Shown here: in pieces, positions 13,715 to 24,430 of the stretch
How positions within the stretch are numbered: position 1 is the stretch's first letter
How the letters are laid out: each line of letters opens with the position of its first letter
From: Monocercomonoides exilis
Taxonomy: Eukaryota > Preaxostyla > Oxymonadida > Polymastigidae
Direction: 5' to 3'
Assembly (NCBI GenBank): GCA_001643675.2
Contig: LSRY02000027.1
Coordinates: forward strand, 5,001-69,000
DNA: 64,000 bases
The notes under the pieces: model-generated
What the model was told of the DNA's origin: nothing
What the model saw: only the letters and a program-made list of their open reading frames with translations
Databases searched by the model: none
Made by a program: the position numbers and the translations under genes

Positions 13715-14142
13715 TCGAAGTCTCGCCAAAAACGATGCTTCGCATGTTTTTCGCTCGACTTTGTACTCGAGTTCAGGCTCGCAAAACTTTCAATACTTAT
13801 TTAATGTTTTTATTTTTATCAATTATCATTATTATTTCATATTTATTGCAATTGTGTATTTTTATAATTTTTATTTCTTTATTTTTCGAATATTTCAATA
13901 ATGAACTCAAATAATAATGAATTATTAATCAAAGAATGTAATGAACAATATTTGTAGTTAATATTTATCGATAATTAATTATTGTATTTTATTAATTAAT
14001 TTTTTTCGATATTAGTTTAATTTATTCATAGATACCACAATTTAATTTATGAAAATATCAATTTTCCCTTAAATTGAAATGAAAAATATAACTAAAAAGG
14101 GTTGCCATTTTTTTGGTGTTACGAAATTGTGAACATATAGAA
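13715..14142. other. Satellite-to-recombinase junction, no gene seen
   Basis: The last satellite copy stops matching after CTCTGCGA. It is followed by an imperfect hairpin around 13728-13751 (AAAAACGATGC / GCATGTTTTT) and then about 350 bp of AT-rich sequence with TTTTTAT and AATTAATT motifs. Frames running in from the satellite (for example one ending near 13914) have no coding character beyond the repeat. The hairpin may mark the left end of the recombinase element, but I cannot fix an edge. Confidence 0.5.
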
Positions 14143-16864
14143 ATGTTGTCAAGAAATTATGTTAAATTTGTCCCACATCCAAAGTGCACAGCGCAGTTTA
14201 ATAAATCGATGTCCAGAAGCGTTATGAGCGACAGTGAAGATGGTTCCATATCGAAAACTGTTTTGATCTCATCCAAGCCAAAGTTCAGAACTCCTTTGAT
14301 GAAGAAGATCTCACAGTTTGAATCAGAGAGCAAAGTCAAAGAAGAAATGCAGAAGCCAATGGAAAGCAAGAAGAAGAAAGAGGTGTTCGTGATAGATTTA
14401 TCTGAAGATTCAGACATTGAAGGCGATTCGTGTAGCATGGAAACATTGAGTTCTTCTTCATCATCTGAATCGGAATATGCCTTTGACCTGAGAAAGATGC
14501 GAAAGATAAAAATTAAAAATCATTCAGGTTGTCGCAAGATTGTTAAGAAAGATGACACAACCGATTTCACTGAAAGCAGTTCTTCGGGTTCGATGGAAAA
14601 GTGCAGACAAATTGGAAAGAAGAAACAGAAGAAGTCTAGTTCAATAAAGACTGCGAAATTAAAAGGAAAGACAGAGCAGATAAAGGTGAGTTCTGAAGGT
14701 TCATTGATATCAGCATTGTTGAAGCAGAATGTGGAAAACAAGCAGTTTGATCTGAATGAAGGAAAAGAAAGATCATCAATGCATGAAGTTATCACAGAAT
14801 CAATCAGAATAGATGATAAATTGGAAGTTAAAGGAAAAGATCAAGAGAAACCTTCAAGTTCTCAAAAGACTCTTGGGAAGAACAGCATCAGGAAGGTTGC
14901 AATTCAAAGGAAAACGAAAGTGTTTCAAAAACGAATGAACTGTCGGAACAAGCAATATCTGAAGGTTATGAGAAGTGCATTTGTCCTGTTAGCACACCAA
15001 TTTCTAATCGTTCTGTCAATGAATTTGATACAATAAAAAAAATAAGATCGATGTCTGAAGATGAATTGAATTCTTTTGAAGAGCCAGGAGCAGTGTATAG
15101 CGAGTCAACACTTAAAAAACATGCATGGGTTCAAAAGGTTTATGATGCATTTTGTGAAATGAAAGATATGAATGGATTTCCATTGGATGAGAAGAACATC
15201 ACATCCTTTCTCCGATTTTGTTACAGAAGTCGCATTTACACCAGAGATACAGTGGAAAATGTCTTTGCTTGTAGCTTAAAACGTATAAATACGGAAATTA
15301 CTGGACAGAGGTTAACAGAAGAAGTCAGAGATGCAATTTCACTCGTTATAAAGGAAGGGCGAGTGGATAAAGGTGTTAAGCCGAACGGATGTGGAAAAGA
15401 ACCATGCCTTTTGAAGGACGTGGAAAGAATCGTTGAAAATACAAGTGACTTGCATCCAGACAAAGCTATGGAGGCTTCACTGTGGTTGACAGCAGTTTCC
15501 ACGGGTGCGAGAGCTGTCACAATGTGCAACGTGCTGTTATCAGACATAGGTGTTATTCTTGATGCAGTGGGGAAAGACACAAAAGTTCTCAAAATGAAGT
15601 TTCGAGTAACCAAAGGGAATATCAGGTGGAACCATGATGTCACATTGGAAGGCAATCTTGAAGAGAGGACAAATACGAATGTGTTATATTGGTTGAACGA
15701 GCATTTGAAGAAAAGCTTTAAATTGGATCTTCATAATCGAGATTGTTGGGTTCTCACAGAAACGCAAAAGGAACAAAAAATATGGAATTGGAGAAGAGAT
15801 TCCATGTCAATGCGGTTGAGGCTACGAGCAAGAGCAGCGGGATATCCAATTAACCTTTTTCGTTCCATTCTTTTAGAAGTGGATTCATGTGTTCGGCTCT
15901 TTTAGCAACAGGTTTGGATGCACATTCGCGCGACTCAACTTTCACATTCACAGCTGCAATTGCGGGATGGGTTCCCAATTCTGCTGTGCAGCAAAGATAT
16001 GCAAAGAATGCAATATCTGCCACAATCGTTTCAAGCAGAATTGGGAATCCAGACGTTGATGGAAAAGAAGTGATAGAAAAAGCATTGTTGGATATTGAAG
16101 TTTTCCACAACATCAAGTTAGATAAAAATTGCAATCATAACGTTAGCGATCGTTTTGCAGTGCGGAAGGTTCGGATATATTTCAAAAGCAGGATTGCTGT
16201 AAATGGCATAACAGGATCAAATGAAAAAACGACAAAGAAGAAACGATATTATTACAAACAACGTGCATGGAGGTCAGCTATTTGCAGCTATGTCAAGAAT
16301 GACGCAATGATGGAGAGAAACGCATATGAAATATATTCAAAACATAAAAACTTCAAAAAATCGAGATGTCGACATTCAACAATTTTGAATGGCAGAATGG
16401 AAGTTGGATTGAGAAAGATTGCGCAAAGGATTGAAGAGGGAGAAGACGAAAATAAGATAGCGGAGGAGTTGATTGAGTTAGTGGACAAAGAGGAGATGGA
16501 AGGGAAAAAGGAAATGAAGCAAATAAAGAGAAAAAAGGTGTATAATTATGACGCAGCACTGCAGAGGGAGAGAGATGAAAATGGAAGGAGAAAGAGATTG
16601 AGATGGAGCGAGGAAGAAGATGAGACATTGAAAAGGATGCGGAAGGAAGGAAAGAGTTACTCGGAGATGGCGGAGGAGCTTAGGATTAGATTACCGACAG
16701 ACTGCAGAGACAGATTGATAAACTTGGGTTTGGTTGAAGGATGGACAACTATGGCAGGGCTGAAGATGAGAACGAGGAAGACATTGATTGAGCATGTCAA
16801 AGAAGAAGTTCTGAAGGATGAAAAACAAACTGAGAGTGAGGATAAAGAGAAGGATGAAAAGTAA
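14143..16864 (+). pseudogene. Crypton-like tyrosine recombinase with C-terminal Myb/SANT domain, copy A (frameshifted)
   Basis: Three overlapping plus-strand frames read as one protein broken by two frameshifts. Part 1 (first ATG 14143, to about 14880) is a Lys/Ser-rich region with a SUMO-interaction-like VFVIDLSEDSD. The frame then slips between 14832 and 14880. Part 2 holds the recombinase core: the first catalytic Arg lies in STGARAV (Arg codon 15510). At a T5 run around 15857-15861 one T appears to be missing, and the next frame restores FHSFRSGF, the HxxR box (His codon 15866). A Trp follows ten residues before the presumed nucleophile Tyr (codon 15998, QQRYAKN). Part 3 ends in a Myb/SANT-like helix-turn-helix (about 16601-16731; Trp in RWSEEED, then CRDRL). 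R..HxxR..W..Y is the tyrosine-recombinase set. No reverse transcriptase is present, which favours Crypton over DIRS. The copy is probably dead unless the indels are sequencing errors. Confidence 0.8.
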
Positions 16865-17158
16865 TTACAGAAGGTTCGCACATGCAATGCTGTGCGATAA
16901 TCACTCAATTTACCTTTTTATTTATTAATTTTCATTTTGACGATCGCAGTTTTTCAAGTTAGATTAATTCTTCATTGACTTTTATTGTTTAATCCAATTT
17001 GATATTTGCGCTTTTATTTTCGCATTTAGCGAGTTCACAAGGTTTTATTTGAAATATAAATAATCCAAATTAAATGTAAAATGCACTTTTCTTTATTTTC
17101 GCACATTCTTAAAATTGCGCAACTGTGTAAGTTAGATGACACCGTCAGTTGTGATAAC
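16865..17158. other. AT-rich 3' flank of recombinase copy A
   Basis: After the TAA at 16862-16864 the sequence is AT-rich with no open frame of note. It leads directly into the hairpin cluster at 17159 and probably belongs to the 3' untranslated part of the element. Confidence 0.4.
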
Positions 17159-17308
17159 GCGCGCACTTTATCAAAATGAATTCGACGAAGTTGAATTCAT
17201 TTTGACTGTAAACGAAGCCCAATGGGGAGGAGGCTTCGATTACAGGTGCGCGCTGGGGTGGGTGGGAGGACAGCGCGCCAGAGCCTCCCATAATGGGAGA
17301 TTTTTGTG
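17159..17308. repeat. GC-rich hairpin cluster, cloverleaf-like, with G-rich loop
   Basis: Several nested inverted repeats sit back to back. The outer stem is GCGCGCAC (17159-17166) with GTGCGCGC (17246-17253). Inside are CAAAATGAATTC / GAATTCATTTTG (17172-17183 and 17193-17204, extending inward to a 3-nt loop with one mismatch) and CTGTAAACGAAGCC / GGCTTCGATTACAG (17206-17219 and 17232-17245, one mismatch). A competing stem pairs GCGCGCTG (17248-17255) with CAGCGCGC (17271-17278) around a loop with runs GGGG, GGG, GGG, GG. A further CTCCCAT-A-ATGGGAG palindrome follows near 17286-17300. No tRNA boxes are seen. Position suggests a recombinase end or recombination site, which is inference. Confidence 0.75.
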
Positions 17309-18470
17309 AAAAATGCACTTTTAAAGGCCACTTTTCTTTGTCAATTTTTCTTTTTTTTTGGCTAATTCTTCAAATTTTTTTGAAAAAATTTCCTGTCATA
17401 ATCGGTAATTTCAATAATTTCAGATAAATAAATTTATCTATGTTTCGTGATAATTGTAATTTCATTGGGTTGATTTGATTTTCATGATTCACATATATGA
17501 TTTCAATAATTATTATAAATCATATCATTGTTTTATTATCTTTTCCTGATAATTTTAATATATTGAATATTCAATTTGAAATTCATTTGCGATAAAGAAA
17601 TTAAGTTTGAAAGATTTGAAACATTTACAAACTGATACCAAAGTGATTGATCACTTTTCCTTTTCATTTAAATTTCATTCTTTTGGATAAATGAAAATAA
17701 ATAGGTTGACTCTTCAAACAAAAATTCGAAAGATATCATGAAAGTTAATTAAGATCGAAGAAAATAAATATGATTGAGCACATTCATGTGAACACATTCA
17801 TATAATTGACAACCACATGGGTTAATATTCAAGCTATGTTGAACAACATTCATGGATTAAAGCAACAATTTCTTAAATAATAACACTTTGGGATATTAAA
17901 ATGTAGTCAAATGGGTTCAAATCACGAAATGTTTTTGAAGAAAGTTAAGATAGACTAATGGGAGATCAACATTTTGTCACATGGCCGATCTAACTCTAAC
18001 ATATTTTTTCCTATTTTATAAAAAATAAATTTATTAAAAAAATGAATATTTTTGGGTTAGAATGACAATAATAATAAGCAATTAATTAATTTTTAATTTT
18101 TTCTTTTTTTCTCCAATATTATATTATTACACACAACACACAACTAGCACACTGGTATAATATCTCCCTCCAATTCAGTCTTCCCAGTGAGATATAAATT
18201 ATTTTTTATTTTTCTTCATTGATAAAAATCGAAGGTTATTTTGATATATAATGCTATATAATTTACCATACACTTATTATAGATGAAAAACATGACTAAT
18301 AAACAAAATACTAATTCATAATTTCACTAATGTGTAGTATCAAATCACTCAAAAATACACTTTTCTTAGGACTTCTTACAAAAAGTGATAATCGTAGGTT
18401 CTTGTCAAAAATTGATGTCAAAATGATACTAAAATTACGTACAATGTGTTGATGATAACATGTGCTAACC
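17309..18470. other. AT-rich intergenic stretch
   Basis: About 1.1 kb of AT-rich sequence with no frame showing coding character. I see no tRNA boxes and no notable repeats. It separates the hairpin cluster from the GC-richer patch beginning near 18,470. Confidence 0.5.
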
Positions 18471-18860
18471 CCCACTTTTTTTCCATGCACAGATGAACCC
18501 CTAACACTAACCGAACCTAACCTAGGGCCAGGAATGGAAAAAGAGAAAAAAGAGATTTTTTTGGGTTAACCCACACAGGAGGGTCTGTTTGGCAGGGCCC
18601 AGGCCCTGTGAAAAGGCAGGAATTGAGGTTTTAGAAGGCGTCCGCTCCGCGTCCGCCTTCTACGAAGGCCACATACTGCCTATAGGGGCACCCCCATGAA
18701 ACTCGAGGGGAAGGCAAATTTTTTTCCAAAAAATTAACTCAAAAAATGACTGAAAAATCATAAAAAATTATGTTTTTCCCCTGGATTCCGGAATGATAAA
18801 TTCCAAATGGTAGTCAATACTAGAGTTGTACCGCACTCCGTAACCCTAACCTAGTTTTGA
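18471..18860. other. GC-richer patch with hairpins and telomere-like words
   Basis: This contrasts with its AT-rich surroundings. It contains AACCCCTAACACTAACC, ACCTAACCTAGGG and, near 18841, TAACCCTAACCTA, which look like degenerate CCCTAA telomeric repeats. It also has three clean palindromes: TGGGTTAACCCA (18562-18573), CAGGGCC-CA-GGCCCTG (18593-18608) and TAGAAGGCG..CGCCTTCTA (about 18632-18663). No frame looks coding. It may be a transposon end or an old telomere-derived insertion; both are guesses. Confidence 0.5.
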
Positions 18861-19914
18861 AATTCACAGTCATTCGATAAAATTAAGGATTATGTCTCAA
18901 ATGGATAATAGCAAAATTCATATATAATTAATATTGAAAGTGTAATGTGTGAGAAGTTTCTTTCTTTGATTGTTAGAGTTTGAAATTTATTTCTTATTTC
19001 TCAAGCAACTTCATATGAAAGATCTTTTATGAACGAATGGAAAAATCAAAATTCTACACAGTTATAGAAGCCAATAGAAAATAATGTTATCCTTTTTCAT
19101 TTCAAAGAAGCTCAGCGTTTGCCATTAAGTTTCTGTTGAATCAAAAGGAAACTTAAATTCTGAAAAAACTCTCCGAATCTTTGTTCGAAATGAACATTCC
19201 TGTTTGTGCTCGGATTGATTGAACCCTCCAATTCAATAGTTTTTCTTATTAAAGTCTGACTTTGTAATTGTTTCCGTAAGCATCGTTATTTTTCAATTTA
19301 AATATTTCTGAAATTCTTTTCTTCATTCGCAATATTCATCAAATCAATCATTATTTTTTCCATTTAATTTTTGCATAAATCAAATATTAAATTATTTTCA
19401 GCATCAACAGTGTAATTTTATTCATTTTCAAGCACATATATCTTTAATCATTTCATCCATCTGATTCGATATTCAACTGTTGCATTCAAAGATTATCGAT
19501 TCATCTTCCTTCAAGCATAAATCATTTTCCACAATCAATATTACCATGTCTGCAATCAACAAGCCATTTGTGAAACTCAATAAATGCTTCGTTTGTTCCT
19601 TTACAGCAAGCATCACATATCAATCATCAATCCAACAATTGTCCATTTCATTTAGCATTGAAACATTCAATGTTCTGATGTTGTTTATTAGCCTTAACCA
19701 TGTTGTGATTATGCTTTTGATTTTCTCACGAGATCGCTTTTTCAATGTTAATCAATCAGACTTTCACAACTATTGAAATGATTCTCACTGCACAAAGCAA
19801 ACACAATTCATAATTAACTTATTAGAAACATGCACATATTGATATTTCTTTCTCTCATGCAGCATTCTTCTGATTGTCACGTGTCTTTAATCAAATTCAG
19901 TATCAAATAGAATA
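18861..19914. other. AT-rich intergenic stretch
   Basis: About 1 kb without supported genes. One plus-strand frame near 19480-19776 is open but begins with TTG, has Ser/Ile/Phe-rich AT-driven composition and resembles no protein I know, so I do not call it. Confidence 0.5.
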
Positions 19915-20364
19915 CAGTCTAAACCGGATATAATCACGTCGAATATAATCACATTCGTTTATTGTCACATTTCTCGATGCACCGAGATTTTTTGCTTGTT
20001 TTTCATTCATTTTTCATCGCATATAATCACAGGGCTGAATATATATAATCACATTTTGTTTCATTATGGGTGGATTTTTCAATGAAATTTTGAATTTTTG
20101 ATCAAAAATCTCATTTTTTTGATTTCACGAAATAATGTTTTAATAAGTCTAAATAACATAATAAAACATTAAAAATTGTTATTTCGATTGAAAAATGTGT
20201 GGTTGTGTGGGATTATATAAAATGGAAAAATTTATCCAAAATAAATTATTTCAAAAATTAATTTTTATTTTCTTCTGTGTAAAGCATCATCGTGTATAAT
20301 CACAATCGGATATAGTCACAAAAAGTTGTGCAAAAACCGATGTGATTATATCCGGTTTCGACTG
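19915..20364. mobile_element. 450-bp MITE with TA target-site duplication, pogo/Tc1-mariner-like ends
   Basis: The left end CAGTCTAAACCGGATATAAT (from 19915) is the inverse of the right end, whose reverse complement reads CAGTCGAAACCGGATATAAT (from 20364). The terminal inverted repeat is about 26 bp with two mismatches. The element is flanked by TA on both sides (19913-19914 and 20365-20366), as expected for Tc1/mariner-type insertion. CAGT-plus-AACC..ATATAA ends are reminiscent of pogo/Tigger elements. The word TATAATCAC recurs internally near 19945, 20023, 20043 and 20295, plus a variant near 20314, like subterminal transposase-binding repeats. There is no open reading frame, so it is non-autonomous. 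Confidence 0.85.
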
Positions 20365-20366
20365 TA

Positions 20367-20728
20367 GTAGCCTACGGAAATGTTTTCCCCGCAACAAAAA
20401 AATCAAAGAGATAGCAAACGTTTGATTGTTTGAACAATGAATTATTCATCCATCTTTTCGTACTTTCTATATTTTCACTTCGAAATGTTTGATTATTAAG
20501 AATGAAACAATGAAACATGATATCTTTTTATAATTTTCTGTAAACAGCAAATAAAAACAAGCAATCCAATACAAAGAGAAATTTGCAGTTTAATTGTTCG
20601 AAAAAGAAAAAGGTTATCAACATTATGATATCAAAGAAATTGTGACAGATAAGGAGTTCACACTGAAAAGAATGAAATTCTGCAAATATGTCTTTCAGTC
20701 TTTTTCACTCGCTTGCTTTCATGTTCGT
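20367..20728. other. Intergenic stretch between MITE and recombinase copy B
   Basis: AT-rich. A short plus-strand frame near 20594-20779 overlaps the 3' end of the minus-strand recombinase and has no independent support. Confidence 0.4.
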
Positions 20729-23700
20729 TTATGCCTTTGCATTTTCCACATCTTCGTATTCATCACCCATTTGCAGTAAATCCAAAACGTTCTCCGGGAA
20801 ATCCAAATTAGCATCGTCGTTGTGTTCAGCCTTGATTTTTTTGAGAATGTTCCTTAATCTGTCGCGGCAAGAGTTTCCTGATCTGCACTTCAACTCTTTG
20901 CTTATTTCTTCGAAAGATTTATTGTCCAGCAATCCTTTCATCAAAACATCATCTTCCATTCGAGTCCACTTGATTCTTGTCTTGCAACTTGTTATTGGAT
21001 TCACTTCTCTGTTCTCTTTGAGCTTTTCCTTTGGCTTAAAGTTTGAAACTTCTAACATGATCTTTCCATCAAGATAGTCATCTATTTGCGATAGATATTC
21101 ATTTGCCAAGTTTATCAAATCTCCGCCACTGGTCTTAACGAGTTGTAGAATATACTCCTTGCATGCATGAATAGCTGTTTGATTCTTCTTTCTTTTAATA
21201 TCATGTGCCTTTACAAACTTTGCAGCTGCCATCGAATGCAATTTGGAGATATACGAAGATGGATATCCAAATTTCCAACAGGTGAACTTAATGATTTGCA
21301 AGACGTAAAATCGAAATGTATCCAAAATGCTTTCTATTCTCCATTCACTCCTTGTGATTTCGACATTATGGAAAACAGTTGGGTTTGACAAATCCAAGGC
21401 AAACGGCTCCTCAGACTCCAATACATCGTTAGGAAAATTTGTTCGGTTGGAAATTATAGTTGCTTTTGTTGTTCTGCTCACATACTCCTCCTCTGTTGGT
21501 CCGCCAAACTTCCACTTCGCAATAAATGAAGCAGTTTCAAGAACGCTTTCTCTCTTTAAAGGATTGTTCCCAATTTTCAAAAGAGCGGAACAAAGAAACC
21601 CTGATCGTAAAGAGTGGAAGCCAAAAAGCTTATCGGGATAGCCTGCCTGTTTTGCCCTCTTCTGTATCCTCACTCTCATTGCACCTTTGCGCAAGCCCCA
21701 TACGCGCTCCTAAGCTAATTCCCTCAGGTCCCATTTATCAAACTGTGTTAGAGACAGACCGAATTCTTGCACTAAGTATTCTTCGAACCACCAAATGAAA
21801 TTCAAGCTGCTTTTTGAACAAATGTCCCCCTCCAGGGTCACGCAATGGTCATCCATTCTGTACCCTTTTCCACATTCAACATTAAACGTAACCTTCAGAA
21901 AGGTTGAACCTGGCTTGGCGAACATCCGAACGATATCTTTCATCTTCACCATTGAACACGTTATGCTTCTGGAACCTGTCGACAAAGCAAAAATAAAAAG
22001 GGATGCTTCCCTTGGCTTCTCCAACACCCAGTCTGGAATACATCCAATAATTCTTTCAAGATCTCCGACAATTAAAGGCTCCTTCTTTTTGGATTTAATC
22101 AAATTTGCTCCTCCTTTTGTATCAATATTGAAGTGATACAGTTTTGTCTTCGCAGCACGAATCTCACTCATTGCTTGCTTCACAGCAAGCTTCACCTTCA
22201 CACTGACGGATGAATCAGATTGACTTTCAGAAAGAAAATACAAACTTGGGATGATAGAAGCACACAGAGACTTCACTGAATAACGAAGTCCAATTCCCAA
22301 AAGCTTGAGAAATCCATATGTTGGATCTTCCTCCAATGGCCAGGTTGGAAAATGAAACTTTTCACAAAACAAACAAAACATTCCCCTCATCCATTCATGA
22401 CTTTTCGATGTTTCTCCGTATGTTGGTGTCCCTCTTTTGATATATGTTTGTAAAGTCTCCGCGCTGTAAGTTCTGAGTGCATTAGATAATCGATTTGGTG
22501 TGTCGTAGACAAAGCGTGGAGAATCCATCGCTGGTGTGGAAGATCCAGTTGAAATCAAATCCAAAGGCCTGAACTCTTCGTCTTGTTCATAACCATACAA
22601 TTCCTTTCTTGTTTTTCTCACTCTGAAAGCTTCATCAGTTGTAATTTGCTCAATAAATGTGTACGGTTTCTTTCTTGACATATTCAATTTGTGCAACAGA
22701 GCACTTTTCGTCTTAGCCGTGTCAAAAACAGTCCTTCGCTTTTTCTTTTCCTTTTTCTTCAGAAATGATCTTTGTTTCTTTTGTTTTCTTCCTTTCACTT
22801 TTGAAATTTCCAAATCTGAACTTGCAATGCTTCCACAATTTTCCTGCGAACTCTCATTTTCTTCTTCATCATTATCTATCAGCATGATCTCTTTATCTTC
22901 AGCGGTTTGTTTTCTATCCATTTCATCCACTGATGGCTTTCTCTTCTTTCCCTTCGAACTTTTGACATTCACTTTTTCACCATGAAGAACCTTTCTGATA
23001 TCGATAAAAGTTAGGTTCTGAAGTTCTTCATTGACCTGCAAACGTTAAACTCTTTCTGTTGAAATGTCATTATTTGCTATTTCCTTATCATGATTTTCTT
23101 TCTCTGACTGTCTTCTTGTCGATATGGTTGAGAGTTTGGATGCAGAATATATTTCGGATGAAGAACGCCTTTGTTTGTACACTCTCTTCTTTTCCGTTTC
23201 ATCCACCTTTTGGTATTTCTTCAATGTTCCTTCGATGATTTTAGCGGTTCTGCTTTTCTTCGGTCGTCCTCTTTTTTTTCTCTTAATACAGGTTTTCTTC
23301 AATTCTTTGATGTTCTTTTCCTGTTTTTTGGAATTGTTGGGATCTTCCGTTTCTGATTGCTCTTCCAGCTGAACAATTGTAACGTTTGAAATCGTTGCAC
23401 CACATATTTTGTCCTTCAAAGCATTAAAATCGTTAACATGCATGAGTTGCTGCTCAAAAATAGAAATCAGCTCCTCGAAATTATCGTAACTCATTTGATT
23501 TATCGTGTTCTCCTTTGAAAAAGATTGATTAACATGTTGCGATGAACAAATATTGAAACAATATTGATCTTTATCGTTGCAAAACTCTTTCCGAAATTCT
23601 TTGTATTCGGCTTTTCGTGTTATCTCAGGGTAAATATGTTTCCTTGACCCATTTGTGGCTTCTGTTGCATTTGCAGTTCTTTGCATAAATTGGAAATGAC

Positions 23701-24430
23701 TCGAAAACATTTCTGGACATGCACAAACAGATGCAGATGAATATCCAACAAGTGAATCCGAAAATGTTGATGACTGTGCATAAGGATCGCTCCTATCAGA
23801 ACTTTTATTCATTCCTTTCGATTCAGATTCTTCAGAATAGAAAGTCTCAGTTGATGAATTCGTCTCCTCCTCATTTGATGACTGTAAAGATTGTTCTGTT
23901 GTTTCATTTTCTTTGTTGTTGTCGGAACTGAGTTTGTCTGGAAATTCGTCTGTTGAAGAATTTTCTATGTTGTCAATCTTTCTTTTCATTCTCTCTGCGC
24001 AGAGCTCGTCAAGATTTTCTTTCCTAACGGAAAACAGCGGCCTTGGGAAAATGCTTTTATGTGCGCACTCACGAATGCAATCCAAAGATATTTGCTCTGG
24101 ATACTGTTCCAAGACGGTTGAGTTAAAATCAAATTTGGGTAAGGAATCATCATTTTTCAAATTCATAAGCCACTGCGAGATTGAAGATATTTGGTCAGCA
24201 TTGTCCATTTTTTTCTTTTTGGCTTTTTCCTTTTGAGCAGCATTGTTTGCAATCCTTTCAAGCGATGGAGTGGAAATGACATCGTCAAAGCTACTGAATT
24301 GAACGGTTGAAGATTGACGAAGTGGGGACATTGGCGGGCTGATGAAGAAAGGAGAAGATGGAGCAGATATTGCATTTAAACGAATGGAAGGAGTGTGATG
24401 AGGGGTTGTTGTTGGAGTGAGTTGCGGCAA
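20729..24430 (-). pseudogene. Crypton-like tyrosine recombinase with Myb/SANT domain, copy B (two in-frame stops)
   Basis: One minus-strand frame runs from about 24430 to 20729, interrupted only by TAA at 23047-23045 and TAG at 21712-21710. Order: Ser/Thr-rich N-terminus with an AT-hook-like RGRPKK; a hydrophobic-acidic patch IMLIDNDEEE (SUMO-interaction-like); a recombinase core with catalytic Arg in LSTGSRS; HSLRSGF as the HxxR box; Trp then Tyr ten residues later (Tyr codon 21484-21482, EEEYVSR); and a Myb/SANT-like domain at about 20975-20845 with CRDRLRN. It aligns collinearly with copy A through the core and C-terminus. The first in-frame ATG is at 24331; upstream the frame is open but has only TTG, so the true start may lie in a lost or spliced exon. 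The TAG lies between the catalytic Arg and HxxR and would truncate the enzyme. The TAA could alternatively sit in a 15-nt GT..AG segment, which is speculative. Confidence 0.8.

Noticed and set aside
133-13804. Dozens of open frames of 60-300 codons on both strands across the satellite
   Set aside because: They repeat the same translated unit in shifting frames, exist on both strands at once, and follow from purine bias and lack of T-rich stops.
17890-17930. tRNA-like B-box word GGTTCAAATCA
   Set aside because: No A box, no acceptor stem and no cloverleaf could be drawn around it.
14113-24430. DIRS-type retrotransposon
   Set aside because: The recombinase resembles those of DIRS elements too, but no reverse transcriptase or RNase H frame is present.
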